DNA from: Candidatus Protochlamydia naegleriophila
GTDB taxonomy: Bacteria; Chlamydiota; Chlamydiia; Chlamydiales; Parachlamydiaceae
Direction of reading: 5' to 3'
Length of the DNA stretch: 64,000 nt
Assembly: GCF_001499655.1 (NCBI RefSeq)
Contig: NZ_LN879502.1
Coordinates: 1,860,001 to 1,924,000 of the forward strand
The translations under genes were made by a program, and so were the position numbers. The notes under the pieces are model-generated. The model was not told the DNA's origin, did not search any database, and saw nothing but the letters and a program-made list of their open reading frames with translations. Below are positions 43,809 through 53,507 of this stretch, one piece after another (the first letter of the stretch is position 1; each line of letters opens with the position of its first letter).

Positions 43809-44612
43809 ATGTGGTTTTTTCAATTAATGGTTCCCGTGGTAGAGATTTTGATCATTGCGATCATAGTCTACTATCTTCTTTCGTTTTTTTGGAACACAAG
43901 AGCCATGGACTTGCTCTATGGGAGTTTGGCCTTCTTAGGCTTTTTCGCCCTAGCAAAATGGCTGAACTTGCCGGTTTTAGAAAAACTCATGTACTACGTT
44001 GTCAATGTGGCCGTCCTGGCTCTATTAATTATCTTCCAGCCAGAGCTGCGCTTAGCCCTATCAAAATTAAGCTTGAAGAGTAAGAAGTACCGCGAAATTA
44101 CTGAGTTTGACAAATTTTTAGAAAGCATTTCTCAGTCGATCTATCGTCTCTCAGAAAGAAGAATTGGTGCACTGGTTGTACTTGAGAATCAAGATTCCCT
44201 TGAAGATCTAGCAAATAAGGCCGTTCTCATTAATGCTCAATTTTCCCCAGAGCTTTTAGAATCGATCTTTATTACAACAACTCCACTGCACGATGGAGCC
44301 GTCCTCATCCGAGGAACCACTATCATGTCGGCCGCAACCATTTTACCTTTGGCAGACGACAGCACTCACTTATCTAAATCAATGGGTACCAGGCATCGGG
44401 CAGGGCTTGGCATAAGTCAGTTAACCGATGCCCTCGTTATCGTCGTCTCTGAAGAAACTGGTAAGGTTTCCATCGCCCGTGACGGAATCATGACCCGGGG
44501 AGTCAAAGTCGACCGTTTCAAAGGAATCATTCGCAGTGTCTTTAGCCCTCCCAAGACCGCTATTCCGACTAGTTTGAACTTTTGGGAGCAGTTAAAATTA
44601 TGGAAACGTTAA
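43809..44612 (+). CDS. cdaA: Diadenylate cyclase CdaA (DAC domain)
   Basis: Membrane-bound enzyme that makes cyclic di-AMP from ATP. Three N-terminal hydrophobic helices (about residues 5-27, 38-52, 60-76) precede the DAC domain with catalytic motifs DGA (162-164) in LHDGAVLIRG and RHR (195-197) in GTRHRAGLG, then ALVIVVSEETG. The 267-residue length is typical. It lies 8 bases after folP and overlaps the region just before cdaR, the usual partner. Confidence 0.95.
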   Translation: MWFFQLMVPVVEILIIAIIVYYLLSFFWNTRAMDLLYGSLAFLGFFALAKWLNLPVLEKLMYYVVNVAVLALLIIFQPELRLALSKLSLKSKKYREITEFDKFLESISQSIYRLSERRIGALVVLENQDSLEDLANKAVLINAQFSPELLESIFITTTPLHDGAVLIRGTTIMSAATILPLADDSTHLSKSMGTRHRAGLGISQLTDALVIVVSEETGKVSIARDGIMTRGVKVDRFKGIIRSVFSPPKTAIPTSLNFWEQLKLWKR

Positions 44613-45916
44613 TTAATAGCTTTTTCACCTATCAATGGCAAAAAAAACTAGCGGCCCTGCTAGCTGCAGCTGTTATTTGGATTTATGTCAGCCATTCGAT
44701 TACATCGACAAAAACGATTCCTTTTGTCCCGATCCGCGTGATCAATCTACCAACTGACAAGACTATCCCAGGGTTACTTCCTAATGGCTTTCTAGCCAAG
44801 AGAACCACCCTAACTCTAACGGGGACAAAAGACGTTGTTGAGCAACTCGAACCGGGGGACCTGGAAATTATTTTAGATGTCTCTAATCAACCCAACGAGG
44901 AAATCGTTCAAATCTCTAAAAAAAATCTCGTCAGCTTAAATCCGGACGTGAATCTTGGCAAACACGTCACCTCGGTGAGCCATCCGGAATTTGTGATCAG
45001 AATGAGTGAAATGCTGACAGAGAAAATTCCCATTACCATTCATCGCCCTCTTGGAGAGGCTCCTAAAGGCTACGATTTCCTGGATAACTGGCCCTTGACT
45101 TTAACCCAAACTGTCAGTGGACCGCACGATCAAGTTCTCAACTTAAAAAATCAGGGATTAGAGCTGACTTTCAATCTCAATGACATCACCAAGGAGCAAT
45201 TGGACGCACTGCAGTCCAACGGCCCCTACGATGACGAAGTAAGCTTTTTTGTACCAGATCAATGGAAAAAAGTGGTCATTCCTTTCTCGTCCCGTGGACC
45301 AGAAACCATAAACGATCCCGACGCCAAATATCTTCATATGAGCTTCTTGCGTCAGCAATTGATTCCAATTAAAAATGATCTTCCTCTACATGTCTACTAT
45401 CCGCTTAAATACAGCGCACAAATCAATCCCAACACCTACGCATTAGCCCCCAATTCCTTTATCCAAATGAAAAACCACATCCCGGTTTTGAAGCTGCCAT
45501 TATTTGTCAGCAATGTCAGTAAACTATTTGTAGAAATTGTCAAAGACAACGTTGAGCTCGAAATTGTCACAGCTCCCAGGACCGAACGAGAAAAATTGGA
45601 ATGGAGTGTAGGATTTATCGACAATGTCCACTTAGAAGACACTTACGTCGCTTTTCTTCTTAGCAATATGCGGACAACTAGCGGATATTCCCAGTCGAAA
45701 GTTCAAGAACGGGAAAAATATTTCCGCCAACGCTTTCGCAATTACATGCAGCGCTTTACGCTTTATTTGACACAGGAACAAAAACTGGAACTAGAAAGTA
45801 CTCTCGGCAATCAGCAAATACTCATCCATATTCCACACGTATCGGTTCCAACGCCGCCAAATGCCCCTCAAAACAGTCAAACATCTCAATTACCAAGTAC
45901 TCCCCATGCCAGCTGA
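44600..45916 (+). CDS. cdaR: YbbR/CdaR-like regulator of diadenylate cyclase
   Basis: A 438-residue protein with a single N-terminal membrane helix (about residues 17-34) and several YbbR-type repeats of about 85 residues outside the membrane: PVRVINLPTDKTIPGLL, then LEIILDVSNQPNEEI and later repeats. In other bacteria such a protein binds and modulates CdaA. ATG at 44600, 13 bases before the cdaA stop, is preferred to an upstream TTG. The C-terminus has a Pro/Thr-rich tail. Confidence 0.85.
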   Translation: METLINSFFTYQWQKKLAALLAAAVIWIYVSHSITSTKTIPFVPIRVINLPTDKTIPGLLPNGFLAKRTTLTLTGTKDVVEQLEPGDLEIILDVSNQPNEEIVQISKKNLVSLNPDVNLGKHVTSVSHPEFVIRMSEMLTEKIPITIHRPLGEAPKGYDFLDNWPLTLTQTVSGPHDQVLNLKNQGLELTFNLNDITKEQLDALQSNGPYDDEVSFFVPDQWKKVVIPFSSRGPETINDPDAKYLHMSFLRQQLIPIKNDLPLHVYYPLKYSAQINPNTYALAPNSFIQMKNHIPVLKLPLFVSNVSKLFVEIVKDNVELEIVTAPRTEREKLEWSVGFIDNVHLEDTYVAFLLSNMRTTSGYSQSKVQEREKYFRQRFRNYMQRFTLYLTQEQKLELESTLGNQQILIHIPHVSVPTPPNAPQNSQTSQLPSTPHAS

Positions 45917-46637
45917 ACGCTATTTCATCGACGAAGAGATCTCTTTAAACCATAAAAAATTCTTAAAAGAGACTGAGTTTCATCATCTGGTTCATGTCAT
46001 GCGTACACGGCCAGGAGAAAAGATTGAATTGGTCAACGGACGTGGAACGCTCGCACAAGCAACCCTCCTAGATATCCATAAAGAACACGCCACCCTTTCG
46101 ATCGATGAAGTCACCGAGGAATCGCTCCACCCCTCCAGACTTATTTTAGCACAAGCTTTCCCCAAACCTGATCGATTGGCCTTTATTTTAGAAAAGGGCA
46201 CAGAACTCGGTGTCGACGAATTTTGGCTCTTCCCCGGCCACCAAAGTGCTAAAAAAGAGGTCTTTTCTAGCCAGCAAGAAAGAGCCAAAGCATTGACCAT
46301 CGCAGCCATGAAACAATGCGGCAGATTGACGCTCCCTTCGATCTCATACATGCCAGCGATAGAAAAATGGTCACCAATCCAAGGTCAAAGTTTTTTTGGG
46401 GACCTCGACCAAGAAGCTCCTTTGCTAGTGAATGCTCTTTCCAGTGCAACACCCAATTACCCCATCACTTTCTTTACTGGTCCCGAAAGCGGCTGGAGTG
46501 CAAAAGAAACGGCTATGCTAAAAGAAAAAGGCGTTCAGGGAGTCAAACTTCACCATCATGTCTTGCGTACTGACACAGCCTCCATTGCCGCCCTTACCCT
46601 CATTCAGCACTGGCTCATGTTGAATAAAGCAAGCTAA
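45906..46637 (+). CDS. rsmE: 16S rRNA (uracil-1498-N3)-methyltransferase RsmE
   Basis: SPOUT-class methyltransferase. It begins MPAERYFIDEEISLNHKKFL (quoted in part), with HHLVHVMRTRPGEKIEL in the PUA-like N-terminal domain and the C-terminal SAM-binding knot: FFTGPESGWSAKE and HHHVLRTDTASIAAL. Length is 243 residues from ATG 45906, which overlaps the cdaR stop by 11 bases. Last gene of the folP-cdaA-cdaR-rsmE run. Confidence 0.93.
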   Translation: MPAERYFIDEEISLNHKKFLKETEFHHLVHVMRTRPGEKIELVNGRGTLAQATLLDIHKEHATLSIDEVTEESLHPSRLILAQAFPKPDRLAFILEKGTELGVDEFWLFPGHQSAKKEVFSSQQERAKALTIAAMKQCGRLTLPSISYMPAIEKWSPIQGQSFFGDLDQEAPLLVNALSSATPNYPITFFTGPESGWSAKETAMLKEKGVQGVKLHHHVLRTDTASIAALTLIQHWLMLNKAS

Positions 46638-46647
46638 AGGCCTGTAA

Positions 46648-48681
46648 TCAGATGCTTTGGGCCTTGAATTTTGAGTTGATGGCCTGCACAAAGACTTCGC
46701 GCATCAAAATAGGCCCTTCAAAAGACCTTCTTTGATCCATTGAGAGCCTAAGCAGATAGTTTTCGCTAAAATCTGCCCGTAAAGCAATTTGCAAAGCTTC
46801 TTTCAATTCGCGTAAGTCAGCTACATTTTTTGTTTCATAAGGATCGAGCTTGTGCACTCCCAAATGGCAATAGCGGTAATTGGCCACCTCAAGTCCTTTC
46901 CGAATGTAAATTTCTTTTGCTAACAAGATCTCCTGGACACTCAGTTCTCCGCCTAGCCTGGCCTCACTCAATTTTTCCTCCAAACGCTCTATAAAAGGCT
47001 TAGACCCCAAAGGAGCATCCGATTTGAAAAAATAAGGCTGTAAATAATTGCTGATCTCCTGAACAATGAAATCCTCTCTTAAAGAAAACCGTTTTTGAAA
47101 GAGATGGCGTACATGCACAATGAGCGCCTCTGCCACACGGCTTTCTGATAGGCACTCACATTGATCCTCTAAAATTGAAAGCAGCTGGCCCGTTCCAAAA
47201 GCCTTATCTAAGTAATCTTTAACCGTCTTAATAAGAGCCTTAATGATCTGCAGATCTTCCATCATGGCCGGATGCAGCTGCTTGCCGTAGTCTGTGATCG
47301 CACACTTGGTTTGCGTTTCTTCCATACTTTCTTCGACTAGCATCTCTGCTACCATCTGGATATAGTGCTGAATGGCGCACACAAGGAGAGGCTGTGTCCA
47401 GCCCTGCTGATTCGTCTCCATCAGATAGGTTTCCACACTTTCATGAAACTCCTGCACCAACCGCCTGCGAGCAAAAATGCCTGTAATCTCGCTCGTTTTA
47501 GTAACAAGCTCGCCAACTCTATCTTGGATGAATCCTATAAGAGTCGTCTCATTCAGGCAAGATTGGCTGTTGACAACTCTCTCGATTTTCACTTCAACTA
47601 AGTCGTTAGACAATTCTAAGTATCCACCTACAGCACTTGCAGCACCAGCAGCATGCATGATCAATTGCTGATTTCCCACTTTTTTAGCCCACTTCAGGGC
47701 TTCTTCAAAGCGTCCTTGAGCCATAAGAGGCCTAACGATTGCGCTTTCAATATTCTCGTCAGAAGCTTTAGCATCTAATTGCAAAAACCAAAGCATCCGA
47801 ATGTCCAGTGAAGGAATGTGGGCAATCATGTCCCATTTCAATGGCATATCTGTGACCCGATGGATCAGATCGTCGAGGCAGTATTGATGAGCTTTGGCAT
47901 AAGCTTGAACAATGTGTTCATACAGTTCATGATTCCTTGCTTTAAGCGAAGAAGCGATCTTTTCAAAAGATTCAACCTCGAAAGGAATCATCACTCTGGC
48001 TATTTCACTTTGATCCCAAGCATCCTCATTCTCATCTGCGATCGCATTCTCCGATTCCCCAAAAGACGACTCCTCAAGGAGTTTCTTAAAATTCCGGTTA
48101 AAGAATTCGCCCCGCGCAATCTCATAGCTACTTTCGCCCTTTGTCTCTAGATACTGATCCAATAGCTTGGAAAACATGTCTGGCTCCTGGCGCAATGCAG
48201 CCAGCTCTAACTTCTCAAATGGCCCTAAAAACTTTGTTTCACTAAACGGATTGTCGATGCCATGCCAGATGAGATCACTTAAATAAGAATTCAGTAGCAG
48301 AAAGTCGTAGCGTTTGCAGGCCTTTACCAGCAAAAGTAAAGACTCTCTTTGCTCCAGATCGCCTTTTTGCCGTTCGATCGATCCCCGTCTAAAAAAAAGC
48401 AAAATATTATCCACTATTTGGCTAGTCAGATGTTTCGTCCCCTTTAATTTCAATGCAATTGGGGAACCAAGCCCACTGCTTGTCAAATCATCAAGCGGGC
48501 TGGCGCCAAAAAGCCCCCTAATAGCGGACTCTATCTTTTGATCGATCAAAAACAAAGTGTTCCCAATTCGCATCGTATAGTTGTGCTGGAAAATGGAAGA
48601 AGAATGAGAAAGATTAATGAAACGACTTTTTTCGCCTTCTGAAAGAGAAAATGACTGGAAAGCACCCACCGGATACATCAT
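46648..48681 (-). CDS. BTB-like domain protein, paralogue A
   Basis: A 677-residue protein. An N-terminal segment of about 110 residues resembles a BTB/POZ fold: TMRIGNTLFLIDQKI in place of the F-AHK strand-helix, then SQIVDNILLFFRRGSI and LLLLVKACKRYDFLLLNSYL. The remainder is helical and shared with the 709-codon frame downstream. BTB-type proteins are adaptors for cullin ubiquitin ligases, and BTB genes are known to be expanded in amoeba-infecting chlamydiae. Identification here is by pattern only. Paired Met codons mark the start; no strong ribosome site. Confidence 0.5.
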   Translation of the reverse strand: MMYPVGAFQSFSLSEGEKSRFINLSHSSSIFQHNYTMRIGNTLFLIDQKIESAIRGLFGASPLDDLTSSGLGSPIALKLKGTKHLTSQIVDNILLFFRRGSIERQKGDLEQRESLLLLVKACKRYDFLLLNSYLSDLIWHGIDNPFSETKFLGPFEKLELAALRQEPDMFSKLLDQYLETKGESSYEIARGEFFNRNFKKLLEESSFGESENAIADENEDAWDQSEIARVMIPFEVESFEKIASSLKARNHELYEHIVQAYAKAHQYCLDDLIHRVTDMPLKWDMIAHIPSLDIRMLWFLQLDAKASDENIESAIVRPLMAQGRFEEALKWAKKVGNQQLIMHAAGAASAVGGYLELSNDLVEVKIERVVNSQSCLNETTLIGFIQDRVGELVTKTSEITGIFARRRLVQEFHESVETYLMETNQQGWTQPLLVCAIQHYIQMVAEMLVEESMEETQTKCAITDYGKQLHPAMMEDLQIIKALIKTVKDYLDKAFGTGQLLSILEDQCECLSESRVAEALIVHVRHLFQKRFSLREDFIVQEISNYLQPYFFKSDAPLGSKPFIERLEEKLSEARLGGELSVQEILLAKEIYIRKGLEVANYRYCHLGVHKLDPYETKNVADLRELKEALQIALRADFSENYLLRLSMDQRRSFEGPILMREVFVQAINSKFKAQSI

Positions 48682-48822
48682 AAATCAATAAGTGTTTTTT
48701 AATTTCCAACCTAACTAAAGAATTGATTTTAAGCAATGCGAAACCAATTCACTAGATCAAGGCTGTGAGAAGAGGCCGTTGGGCTGATTTTAACTGACGC
48801 AAGAAATTGTTGGGAAAATGAA

Positions 48823-48866
48823 AAAAACGCAAGGAGCCAAGCCATTCCATAGCTCCTAGCGTTTTC
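48823..48866 (-). terminator. Terminator between the two BTB-like genes
   Basis: AAAACGCAAGGAGC and GCTCCTAGCGTTTT form a long stem with a single mismatch. On the minus strand it is followed by seven T residues, fitting termination of the upstream paralogue B transcript. It may act in both directions. Confidence 0.8.
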
Positions 48867-48917
48867 CGCTGCTATTGCTGCCTTAATTGCATTCGACTGA
48901 CTCAGATCACTCCCATC

Positions 48918-51017
48918 CTAATCTTCACGACTCTTAAATTTGGCATGGTTGGCCTGTAAAAAGATTTCACGCAATAAAGGAGCTCCTTTAAACCCTTCTT
49001 TTTGCTGTTGAGTCAGTTTGCCCAGATCGCTTTTTCTGAAATTACCCCTCAAAACACCCTGTAAACCATTTTTTATTCTATGAAAAACGCCTTCTTCTAC
49101 ATGCTTAATGTCATATGGATCTAGCTTACTCCATCCCAGAGGATTGAATTGATAATTCTCCATCTCTACACTTTTGCGAATAAAAAGCTCTTTTACCAAT
49201 ATAATTTCATGAGCACTCAACCCCTGCCCGAGCTTCGCACTCTCTATGCGCTCTTCTAAATGCTCCATAAAAGGTTGCACTGAATTAGACTTATGCCAAG
49301 CATTGGGCTTAAAAAAGTGAGGCTGGAAGAAATGGCTGACCTCTTGGACAATAAAATTCTCCCTTAAAGAAAATCTCTTTTGAAAAAGCCTTCGGGTGCT
49401 AACGATGAGGGCGTCAGCCACTTTAGTTTCTGATAAAAGATCGACCCGTTTTTTTAAAAGCCCCTGCATTTCACTAGAGCCAAACAGAGTCTTCAAATCC
49501 AACCTGGCTATCCTAATAAATTTTTTAATGATTTGCAGATCTTCCATCAATGCAGGATGAAGCTGTTCTCCGTAACTTGTAACTGCCGAGCATTTCTTTC
49601 TCATCAGCTTGGCATGCTGTTCAGCCTCCCTCCCCATCATCTCATCAATATAACATTGAAGGGCAAAAACCAATAACTCTTGCGTCCATCCATGCTTAAG
49701 CTCCCTTTTGAGAAGCTCTTCTACAGCATCCATGAACTTCCTGCCTAACAGCTCGAACTCCTTTAAGCTTGCAGTCTCTTGAAAGCGGGTAACTTGGTGT
49801 TTGATCTCGGTTTGAATAAATTCAAAGGGAGTTTGTGTACTCGAGTCAAAGTCCATCTTTGCAATGTCTTCAGGCCGCAATACGCATTTAACCCAAGCAT
49901 TCTCTTCGAAAGAAAAACTCTCTAACTCCTCATCTAATGAGTCGCTTGATGAACTCGATGAACGGGCTTTCTCTTTGCACTTATGACCGACTTGTTTAAT
50001 CAACTGTGGATTCTTACTTTTAGAAGCCCATTCTAATGCTTCTTCAAGTCTTCCAAGAGCTATTAACGGATTAATGACAGCCTTTTCAATTATCTCTACC
50101 GGTGCTTCAATCTTTAATTGCGAAAACCACACTAATCTAGCATCCAGTGTAGGAACATAAGAGATTAAGCCCCACTTCAACTGGCCATCTTTCGCTTCAT
50201 GAATCAAATCATCCAGACAATAGCGATGCGCGCGTACATAAGCTTTAATAGCCTGCTCATAAAGCAGCTTCGAATGTGATCGAACAATGCAGACCACCTT
50301 TTCAAATGCCTGAGGCTCAAAATGGGCCAGCAGCTTAGCAAGCTCTCTTTGAATCCTTAAATCCTTTTCAATCATGCTAAAACTTTTCGCAAGATCAGTT
50401 TCCGCATCTTCTTTTTCCATTCCCTCTTCAGCATCCATCGGCTCAATCGATTGTTCTTTAAGCGCCGGCTCAGACTGCAGCCCCTTTATTTTCAAACTTG
50501 GCTGATGAAAGTATTGTCTTAAAAGCTGGAAAAAGATGCCGATTTCTTGTTGCATGGCCGCTATTTCCAATTTATCAAAAGGACTTAAAAAACTTCCTTC
50601 AGCAAACAGCTCTTCATTACTGGACTGCACCTTGTGATTGAGATAAAAGTGTAAAAGAGAAAAATGATAATCTTGACTAATATTAAGAATATCTCCCTCT
50701 ACTTGATCGGCTATCCCCCCTCTTCGATAGAATTCAAGAACGCTTTCGAAGATTTTAGAAGTCAGGCAGCGGGTAGGCTTCAATTCTAATAAAGCGGCAG
50801 ACCCCATTCCAGTCAGGGTGATATTTTCGGCCCCCGTCTCTTCAAAAAACAAGCGGATAAATTGACCAATTTTTTTATCGATCAAGAAAATCGTTTGATT
50901 AAATCTTACAGCATAGTTGTATTGAAATACTGGTGCGGCGTGGCGACTATTGATTTCATATTGTTGATTATCTCGAAAAACAGCAGGCAACGAAGTGGCG
51001 TTAGTTGAATATATCAT
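48918..51017 (-). CDS. BTB-like domain protein, paralogue B
   Basis: A 699-residue protein with the same layout as paralogue A. The N-terminal segment reads FQYNYAVRFNQTIFLIDKKI (first part), then FESVLEFYRRGGI and YHFSLLHFYL. Shared blocks further on include CLDDLIHEAKDGQLKW, RKCSAVTSYGEQLHPALMED and RRLFQKRFSLRENFIVQEV. The ATG at 51017 is chosen over a TTG 10 codons upstream. The pair is probably a duplication followed by strong divergence. A Ser-rich insertion (SSSSSDSLDEEL) is unique to B. Function is unknown. Confidence 0.5.
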   Translation of the reverse strand: MIYSTNATSLPAVFRDNQQYEINSRHAAPVFQYNYAVRFNQTIFLIDKKIGQFIRLFFEETGAENITLTGMGSAALLELKPTRCLTSKIFESVLEFYRRGGIADQVEGDILNISQDYHFSLLHFYLNHKVQSSNEELFAEGSFLSPFDKLEIAAMQQEIGIFFQLLRQYFHQPSLKIKGLQSEPALKEQSIEPMDAEEGMEKEDAETDLAKSFSMIEKDLRIQRELAKLLAHFEPQAFEKVVCIVRSHSKLLYEQAIKAYVRAHRYCLDDLIHEAKDGQLKWGLISYVPTLDARLVWFSQLKIEAPVEIIEKAVINPLIALGRLEEALEWASKSKNPQLIKQVGHKCKEKARSSSSSSDSLDEELESFSFEENAWVKCVLRPEDIAKMDFDSSTQTPFEFIQTEIKHQVTRFQETASLKEFELLGRKFMDAVEELLKRELKHGWTQELLVFALQCYIDEMMGREAEQHAKLMRKKCSAVTSYGEQLHPALMEDLQIIKKFIRIARLDLKTLFGSSEMQGLLKKRVDLLSETKVADALIVSTRRLFQKRFSLRENFIVQEVSHFFQPHFFKPNAWHKSNSVQPFMEHLEERIESAKLGQGLSAHEIILVKELFIRKSVEMENYQFNPLGWSKLDPYDIKHVEEGVFHRIKNGLQGVLRGNFRKSDLGKLTQQQKEGFKGAPLLREIFLQANHAKFKSRED

Positions 51018-51319
51018 AGGCCTAGTCCTCAATAATATAATTGTCAAATTAATAGACTCTTTGGAAACTTCATCTGTTTGAAAAATTTGAAAATCTTTGA
51101 GTTAAGTTGATCTTCAAATGTTGATATAGGAGTATATGATCGAAAAATTTGGTAATTATAATCCCAAAAGAATGGCAATTTTAACAACCAAATGAAGTTT
51201 CGAAAGAAATCTAATGTCTATAACCTTTTACAACCTGCGCAAAACAACAAACATGAGCCCATCAATGAACTCATGAAGGTACCGCTTGGTAAAGGAGTTA
51301 TAGTGAGTTGGCGATACGC
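51018..51319. other. Intergenic region
   Basis: Nothing recognised apart from the upstream region of paralogue B. Confidence 0.5.
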
Positions 51320-53089
51320 CTAGTCTAAAACGATTCCCTTGTAAACCAACGCTTTCTCTGGATCGAGCGTGATGAGCTGCCCTTCTTTCAAAATCTGACA
51401 GGCCGCATCCGCACGCAAAAGAACGGGCTTACCAAGACTGAGAGCAATTTTTTTTGCAAATTTTTCGGATTCCACATCATTGATATGATTTTGCAAAATA
51501 ATTCCGGCAGCTTCGCGCATTAATGGTAGGTAGTCATCATCACATCGTGCAATGACTAAAAGTTGATCTTTGACAGCATAGGGTGCTTTAGATTCCGGCG
51601 CCAGCACGATTGTCACGTTACCATGCACCCGGTTTCCATACCCACTATGCCCTCTGACAAGTACATCTCCAATGCTTTCAACAATCATCATGTTGGTTGT
51701 TCCAGAAAACCCAAACGGCGTTCCAGCTGTCATCACAACCAAATCTCCATAACTAACCAACTGACTATCTAAAGCAAAAGAACTGATTTTTTCAAAACTC
51801 TCATCTAGCGAGCCGCAAGGCTCGCTTAAATAAGGAATAACACCCCAGTTAAAAGCTAACTGGTGAAAGCTTTTTTCATTCGCCGTCATTGCAATGATCG
51901 GCATTTTGGGACGGAGCCTAGATAACAGACGAGCCGTCGATCCCCCTCTCGTAAAGGCAAAAATAGCCTTAGCATTCGAACTATAAGCCGTCTTTACAGT
52001 CGCCAAGGTGACTGCCGAAGGAACGTCATGATAGACAAGGGGTGCATGCTGATCAAAAAACGCCCGATAATTAAAATCTGCCTCAGCCTCTTCAACAATG
52101 CTGCGCATGACATTCACTGTTTCAACCGGATAGCGGCCTATAGCCGTCTCCCCCGATAACATCACGGCCGATGTACTATCATAAATAGCATTAGCAACAT
52201 CAGACGTTTCAGCACGCGTTGGCCTTGGATTATTGATCATCGATTCTAGCATCTGCGTTGCTGTCACAACCGGCTTGCCTGCCAAATAACTCTTGCGGAT
52301 CATCATTTTTTGCAAACGAGGAACATGGCTAAGAGGCACTTCAACCCCTAAATCACCGCGTGCAATCATGATCCCATCAGCTGCTTGGACGATGCTATCA
52401 AAATTTTGCACCCCTTCACTATTTTCAATCTTAGCAATCACTAAAATATCAGGCTTTTTCTCTTCCGCCAAAAGACGCTTAATTGTTAACACATGCTCGG
52501 CTGAACGGACAAAAGAAGCCGCAATCAAATCAATATCTTGCTGGCAGCCAAAGCGAATATCCTCGATATCTTTATTCGTCACAGGAGGTAGGTTAACGCT
52601 CGTATTGGGAATATTTACTCCCTTACCCGAACGAATAATGCCACCATTATCAATTTGCACAACGACGCTGTCCTCTAGATTCTCGACAATGTGAGAGGCA
52701 ATATAGCCATCGTCGAATAAAACACGCGTTCCCTCAGGCAAATTATTTAAAACCTCGCCTGGGAAAACAGAAACTTGATTTTCATCCCCTAGCTTCTCAT
52801 GTTTGAGAAGACGCCATTTTTGGCCGGATGTCAAAAGAATTTGGCCGTCTTTAATTTTTCCCAGGCGGATCTCAGGCCCTTTCGTATCAAGCATGATCGA
52901 TAAAGGCATGCCAAGCAGTCTACGTGCCTCTTTCAGATTATCAATGATCATTAAATGCTCTGCTTGAGTACCATGGCTAAAATTGAGCCGAGCGACATTC
53001 ATGCCTGCACGCATCAAATCTAAAATTTTATCGACAGTATGACATGCAGGGCCCATTGTGCAAATAATTTTGGTTCTAATTATCGTCAT
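51320..53089 (-). CDS. pyk: Pyruvate kinase with C-terminal extension
   Basis: Makes pyruvate and ATP from phosphoenolpyruvate in glycolysis. The 589-residue protein has TKIICTMGPACHT and VARLNFSHG at the N-terminus, the MLDTKGPEIR loop, the MIARGDLGVEVP active-site segment and VMLSGETAIGRYPVE. After the usual C-terminal domain, about 110 residues (from ~480) resemble the PEP-utiliser mobile-domain extension of Bacillus-type pyruvate kinases, but its conserved TSHAA-like histidine motif is not apparent. ATG start at 53089. Confidence 0.95.
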   Translation of the reverse strand: MTIIRTKIICTMGPACHTVDKILDLMRAGMNVARLNFSHGTQAEHLMIIDNLKEARRLLGMPLSIMLDTKGPEIRLGKIKDGQILLTSGQKWRLLKHEKLGDENQVSVFPGEVLNNLPEGTRVLFDDGYIASHIVENLEDSVVVQIDNGGIIRSGKGVNIPNTSVNLPPVTNKDIEDIRFGCQQDIDLIAASFVRSAEHVLTIKRLLAEEKKPDILVIAKIENSEGVQNFDSIVQAADGIMIARGDLGVEVPLSHVPRLQKMMIRKSYLAGKPVVTATQMLESMINNPRPTRAETSDVANAIYDSTSAVMLSGETAIGRYPVETVNVMRSIVEEAEADFNYRAFFDQHAPLVYHDVPSAVTLATVKTAYSSNAKAIFAFTRGGSTARLLSRLRPKMPIIAMTANEKSFHQLAFNWGVIPYLSEPCGSLDESFEKISSFALDSQLVSYGDLVVMTAGTPFGFSGTTNMMIVESIGDVLVRGHSGYGNRVHGNVTIVLAPESKAPYAVKDQLLVIARCDDDYLPLMREAAGIILQNHINDVESEKFAKKIALSLGKPVLLRADAACQILKEGQLITLDPEKALVYKGIVLD

Positions 53090-53507
53090 AGCTTTTCAAT
53101 TTCCTTCTTGCGTCACTCTATTTGCGAATACCCTATGCACCTTGACCCCCCTTTTAGAGTTTGCATGCCTTTTCACAAGATAACTAGCAACTCCACAGTC
53201 GTTTCACTTTGAGTCAATCATTAATTTAATCCTAAATATCTATTTTGACAAATAGATACACTATATATCCTAAAACTACTCTCCTTAGCTATCCCCTACC
53301 TCAGATTTTTACACCCTTTCCAAGGGTAGCATGCCTCTAAAAAAGAAACACTTAATGAATCTTAAGCATCTTAAATCCACTTAAATTAACTGCTCCTTTC
53401 AAAGGCCTCAATTGCCTTAAAACAATAATTAAACTTTTTATTTGACATCTCCTCTATAAAGATTTATGCATTGGAATAGTAGGACACAAGCCTGCGAGGA
53501 CACTTTT
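53090..53507. other. Intergenic region between pyk and papain-like gene
   Basis: Divergent upstream regions only; no gene or relic recognised. An in-frame ATG at 53466 exists for the next gene but lacks a ribosome site. Confidence 0.5.
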
